In this document: positions 61,549 to 64,000 of the stretch, piece by piece
Numbering within the stretch: the first letter of the stretch is position 1
Layout: the number at the start of each line of letters is the position of its first letter
Origin: Crossiella sp. S99.2
GTDB taxonomy: Bacteria; Actinomycetota; Actinomycetes; Mycobacteriales; Pseudonocardiaceae
NCBI RefSeq assembly: GCF_023094165.1
Contig: NZ_JALMDK010000001.1
Location: 434,001 to 498,000, forward strand
Direction: 5' to 3'
Length of the DNA: 64,000 nt
The notes under the pieces: model-generated
Database searches by the model: none
Seen by the model: the letters and a program-made list of their open reading frames with translations, nothing else
Told to the model about the DNA's origin: nothing
Position numbers and translations under genes: made by a program

Positions 61549-61611
61549 GAGATCGGTGCAGATCCGACCGGTGCCGGTGAACCTGCCGATCCCGCCAGGT
61601 ACCGTGCTCTG

Positions 61612-62664
61612 GTGCGGCTCGGGGTGCTCGACGTGGGTTCGAACACCGTCCATCTCCTTGTGGTGGACGCGCATCGGGGTGCCCATCCGACCCCGATGAG
61701 TTCGATCAAGACCATGCTCCGGCTGGCCGAGCAGCTCGATCGCAACGGCCGCCTGACCAGGGCAGGCTCGGACAACCTGGTCCGCACCGTGGCCGCGGCC
61801 AAGCGCGAGGCGGCCAAACTGGGCTGTGACGACCTGATGGCCTTCGCCACCTCGGCGGTGCGCGAGGCCGGCAACTCCGCCGCGGTGCTGCAGCGGGTGC
61901 GCAAGGAGACCGGGGTCGACCTCAAGGTGCTCTCCGGCGCCGATGAGGCCCGCTACACCTTCCTCGCGGTGCGCCGCTGGTTCGGCTGGTCCGCGGGCAG
62001 GCTGCTGGTGGTCGACATCGGCGGCGGCTCGCTGGAGCTGGCCACCGGCATGGACGAGGACCCGGAGCTGGCCTTCTCGGTGCCGCTGGGCGCCGGGCGG
62101 CTCACCCGCACCCGGTTCCGGCACGACCCGCCCACCCAGCGCGAGATCAAGGCGACCAGGGACTGGCTGACCGAGGAGCTGGCCGAGGTGGCCAGGGTGC
62201 TGCGCAAGAGCGGCGCCCCCGACCGGGCGGTGGCCAGCTCCAAGACCTTCCGCACCCTGGCCAGGCTCACCGGGGCCGCGCCCTCCTCAGCCGGGCCCAG
62301 GGTCAGCCGGGTGCTCACCGACAGCGGCCTGCGCCAGCTCACCGCGTTCATCTCGCGGATGTCCGCGGCCGATCTGGCCGAGCTGGAGGGCGTCAGCGCC
62401 AGCCGTTCGCACCAGCTGGTGGCCGGGGCGCTGGTGGCCGAGGCCGCGATGCGAGCGTTGTCACTCCCACAACTGGAGATTTGCCCGTGGGCCCTCCGTG
62501 AGGGTGTCATTCTCCGGCGGCTGGACCAGACGGACGGCGACGACCACACTGTGTCCGACCCTGGCGGAGCCGCTGCGACCAACGGCTCCGGGCCTGACGC
62601 TGGGCAGGAGCAAGGTCACAACACTGGACGGATGGGCCAGCACGGGGCACGGTGGAATCAATGA
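61612..62664 (+). CDS. ppx: Ppx/GppA-family exopolyphosphatase
   Basis: A 350-residue ASKHA-fold phosphatase; the GTG at 61612 begins VRLGVLDVGSNTVHLLVVDA, the first phosphate motif. Other motifs are SAVREAGNS, the catalytic Glu in LSGADEARYTFLAV and the second phosphate motif VVDIGGGSLELATG. It degrades polyphosphate or (p)ppGpp-related compounds; Rv0496 (PPX1) holds the same position. The C-terminal 40 residues (Gly/Asp-rich) are a low-complexity extension. A CACACTGTGTCC element lies in that tail (62545-62556). Confidence 0.92.
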   Translation: MRLGVLDVGSNTVHLLVVDAHRGAHPTPMSSIKTMLRLAEQLDRNGRLTRAGSDNLVRTVAAAKREAAKLGCDDLMAFATSAVREAGNSAAVLQRVRKETGVDLKVLSGADEARYTFLAVRRWFGWSAGRLLVVDIGGGSLELATGMDEDPELAFSVPLGAGRLTRTRFRHDPPTQREIKATRDWLTEELAEVARVLRKSGAPDRAVASSKTFRTLARLTGAAPSSAGPRVSRVLTDSGLRQLTAFISRMSAADLAELEGVSASRSHQLVAGALVAEAAMRALSLPQLEICPWALREGVILRRLDQTDGDDHTVSDPGGAAATNGSGPDAGQEQGHNTGRMGQHGARWNQ

Positions 62665-63749
62665 ACCGGGACAACGAGTCGGAGCGCGACAGCCAGCGCA
62701 CCGTTGCGGATCTCCTCGCGCAGTACGGCGAGGGGTCGGGCAACGCCGCGCCCAGGCGCCGCCGTCGTCGTGCCGAGGACGCGAACGAGACCGCACCGCA
62801 GCAGATCATCGACCGGATCAACTCCGATTCGGGGACGATGCGCGCGCTGCGGGACGAGCAGGCGCTGGTCGAGGAGCCGCCGGCCGCGCCACCGCGCGCG
62901 GCCAATCTGGAGACGCCCTCCCGGCGCGACCTGCCTAGTTACGACACGCCCAGCGGCCGGTTCGCCCGGCCCGCCACGCCGACCCGTCCGGTGCCGCCGG
63001 CACCCCCGCCGGTGGCCGCCCCGGACGCCGCCGAGCTGACCACCGAGGTCCCGGCGATCACCGACGCGTACCCGGCCATCACCGAGCCGCCGGTCGCACC
63101 GGGCACCGCCACCAGCGGCCGCCTGCCGCGCCCTGACGCGCCGCCGGTGCCGCCGAAACCGGCCCCGCGCAGCAAGCCGAGGGTGCAGCCGGACCCGGTC
63201 ACCGAGGTGCTCCCGGTGATCGCGGACGCGCCGCAGACCGATCCGGACGCGCCGCCGCGCGAGGGCGAGGACTGGTTCACCGACACCGGGTACCAGGAGC
63301 CCTACGTCGAGGACGAGGCCGAGCACACCACCCAGTACCAGGCGTTGCGCGCCTCCGCGCCCAAGGCGGAGCCGGAGACCGAGGACGAGGACGAACAACC
63401 GCGTCCCGCCCGCGGTCCGGCCGGACTGGACGAGGACGCCGAGGTCCCGGACGACTACGACGAGGACGAGGACGAGGAACCGCGCTCACCGGCCAAGGAA
63501 TGGCTGATGATGGTCGTCCAGCTGGGCGGCGGCGTCATCGGCGGCGCCGGGCTGTGGCTGGGCTTCCAGTGGCTGTGGCGGGCCATCCCGTCCATCACGC
63601 TCTTCCTCGCGCTGGCCGTGATCGGCGGCATGGTCTGGCTGGTCCGCAAGATCCGCAAGGCGGACGACCTGCAGACCATCCTGCTCGCGGTGCTGGTCGG
63701 CCTGGTGGTCACGGTGTCCCCGGCCGCGTTGCTGCTAGTCGGCAAGTGA
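62661..63749 (+). CDS. Pro/acidic-rich protein with C-terminal membrane segments, Rv0497-like
   Basis: A 362-residue protein overlapping the ppx stop (ATGA). A conserved N-terminal motif ([11 protein letters not shown]) is followed by a basic patch (RRRRRR), a long disordered Pro/Ala/acidic region ([18 protein letters not shown]) and three membrane segments ([55 protein letters not shown]). The layout and position match Rv0497. The function is unknown; the N-terminal tail probably faces the cytoplasm. Confidence 0.83.
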   Translation: MNRDNESERDSQRTVADLLAQYGEGSGNAAPRRRRRRAEDANETAPQQIIDRINSDSGTMRALRDEQALVEEPPAAPPRAANLETPSRRDLPSYDTPSGRFARPATPTRPVPPAPPPVAAPDAAELTTEVPAITDAYPAITEPPVAPGTATSGRLPRPDAPPVPPKPAPRSKPRVQPDPVTEVLPVIADAPQTDPDAPPREGEDWFTDTGYQEPYVEDEAEHTTQYQALRASAPKAEPETEDEDEQPRPARGPAGLDEDAEVPDDYDEDEDEEPRSPAKEWLMMVVQLGGGVIGGAGLWLGFQWLWRAIPSITLFLALAVIGGMVWLVRKIRKADDLQTILLAVLVGLVVTVSPAALLLVGK

Positions 63750-64000
63750 GCCCGGCCCGCGCGCATCCGGCAGGCCAGTGGCGCCCGGAGATCCCGATCG
63801 GGCTGTCCACCGCCGCGGTCTGGCCGCAGCCCGCCGCCACCGCCTTCCAGCTGGCCGCCGAACTGGGCTACGACGGCGTCGAGGTCATGGTCTGGGCCGA
63901 TCCGGTCAGCCAGGACATCGGCGCGCTGGAGAAGCTCTCCGCCGCGCACAAGGTGCCCATCCTGGCCATCCACTCGCCCTGCCTGCTGATCACCCAGCGG
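63746..64000 (+). CDS. TIM-barrel sugar-phosphate isomerase/epimerase-like protein, N-terminal part
   Basis: The first 85 codons of a gene running off the right edge; GTG overlaps the previous stop. [40 protein letters not shown] and [10 protein letters not shown] have the pattern of AP-endonuclease-2-type TIM barrels, as in Rv0498, which sits at the same place in M. tuberculosis. The metal site lies beyond the window. Confidence 0.8.
   Translation, partial: MSPARAHPAGQWRPEIPIGLSTAAVWPQPAATAFQLAAELGYDGVEVMVWADPVSQDIGALEKLSAAHKVPILAIHSPCLLITQR

Noticed and set aside
1..64000. CRISPR array, prophage or transposon
   Set aside because: No regularly spaced repeats, no integrase, transposase or structural phage genes were found.

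Overview
The window is a 64 kb piece of a high-G+C actinomycete chromosome. Dense operons with ATGA/GTGA stop-start overlaps, many GTG starts, mycothiol biosynthesis (mshA), a SenX3-RegX3 two-component system, an HbhA-like protein, two Scr1-type (DUF5753) regulators and an AfsQ-type system point to the Pseudonocardiales or a close relative. The family-level placement is inference. I see no prophage, transposase or CRISPR array.

Layout. 0-11 kb: the end of a KamB-like 16S rRNA A1408 methyltransferase; an AfsQ1/Q2/Q3-like signalling operon; two convergent cell-wall enzymes (VanY-like carboxypeptidase and amidase); a LuxR-type regulator; a copper module (CsoR, CopZ, CopA, with a CsoR operator); and a butyrolactone-receptor-like TetR gene paired with a SCO6745-like gene. 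11-18 kb: a tRNA cluster (Glu, Asp, Phe), then a compositionally odd stretch with two DnaA boxes, a frameshifted secreted S1 protease and an HTH gene, followed by a PP2C-like gene and a divergent YczE/MocR pair with operator-like boxes. 18-32 kb: a sigma factor, small protein and TPR-CHAT caspase-like cassette; an aminotransferase; DUF445; a second VanY-like enzyme; and a PadR-regulated ABC/FtsX export operon. 32-48 kb and 58.6-64 kb: gene order that, from memory, follows Mycobacterium tuberculosis Rv0474-Rv0498 (XRE, hbhA, DUF2516, murB, L,D-transpeptidase, mshA, YbjN, gpm1, senX3-regX3, ppx, Rv0497-like, Rv0498-like). This backbone carries local additions such as fluoride channels, YefM-YoeB, LOG, PurU and a cytosolic trypsin-like protease. 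48-58.6 kb: material between the YbjN gene and gpmA, including an acyl-CoA ligase, an MFS exporter, and a three-gene kinase/dehydrogenase/kinase operon of unknown substrate.

Three signals stand out. First, a 13-bp palindrome GTCCA-NNN-TGGAC occurs seven times, plus one near match. It always lies inside genes and always uses codons that are rare here, which suggests a dispersed DNA-level signal. Second, the sigma/small protein/TPR-CHAT triad looks like a regulated caspase-type system. Third, the S1 protease has a single-base frameshift just before its catalytic His, in a region whose + strand is G/T-rich whatever the coding direction.
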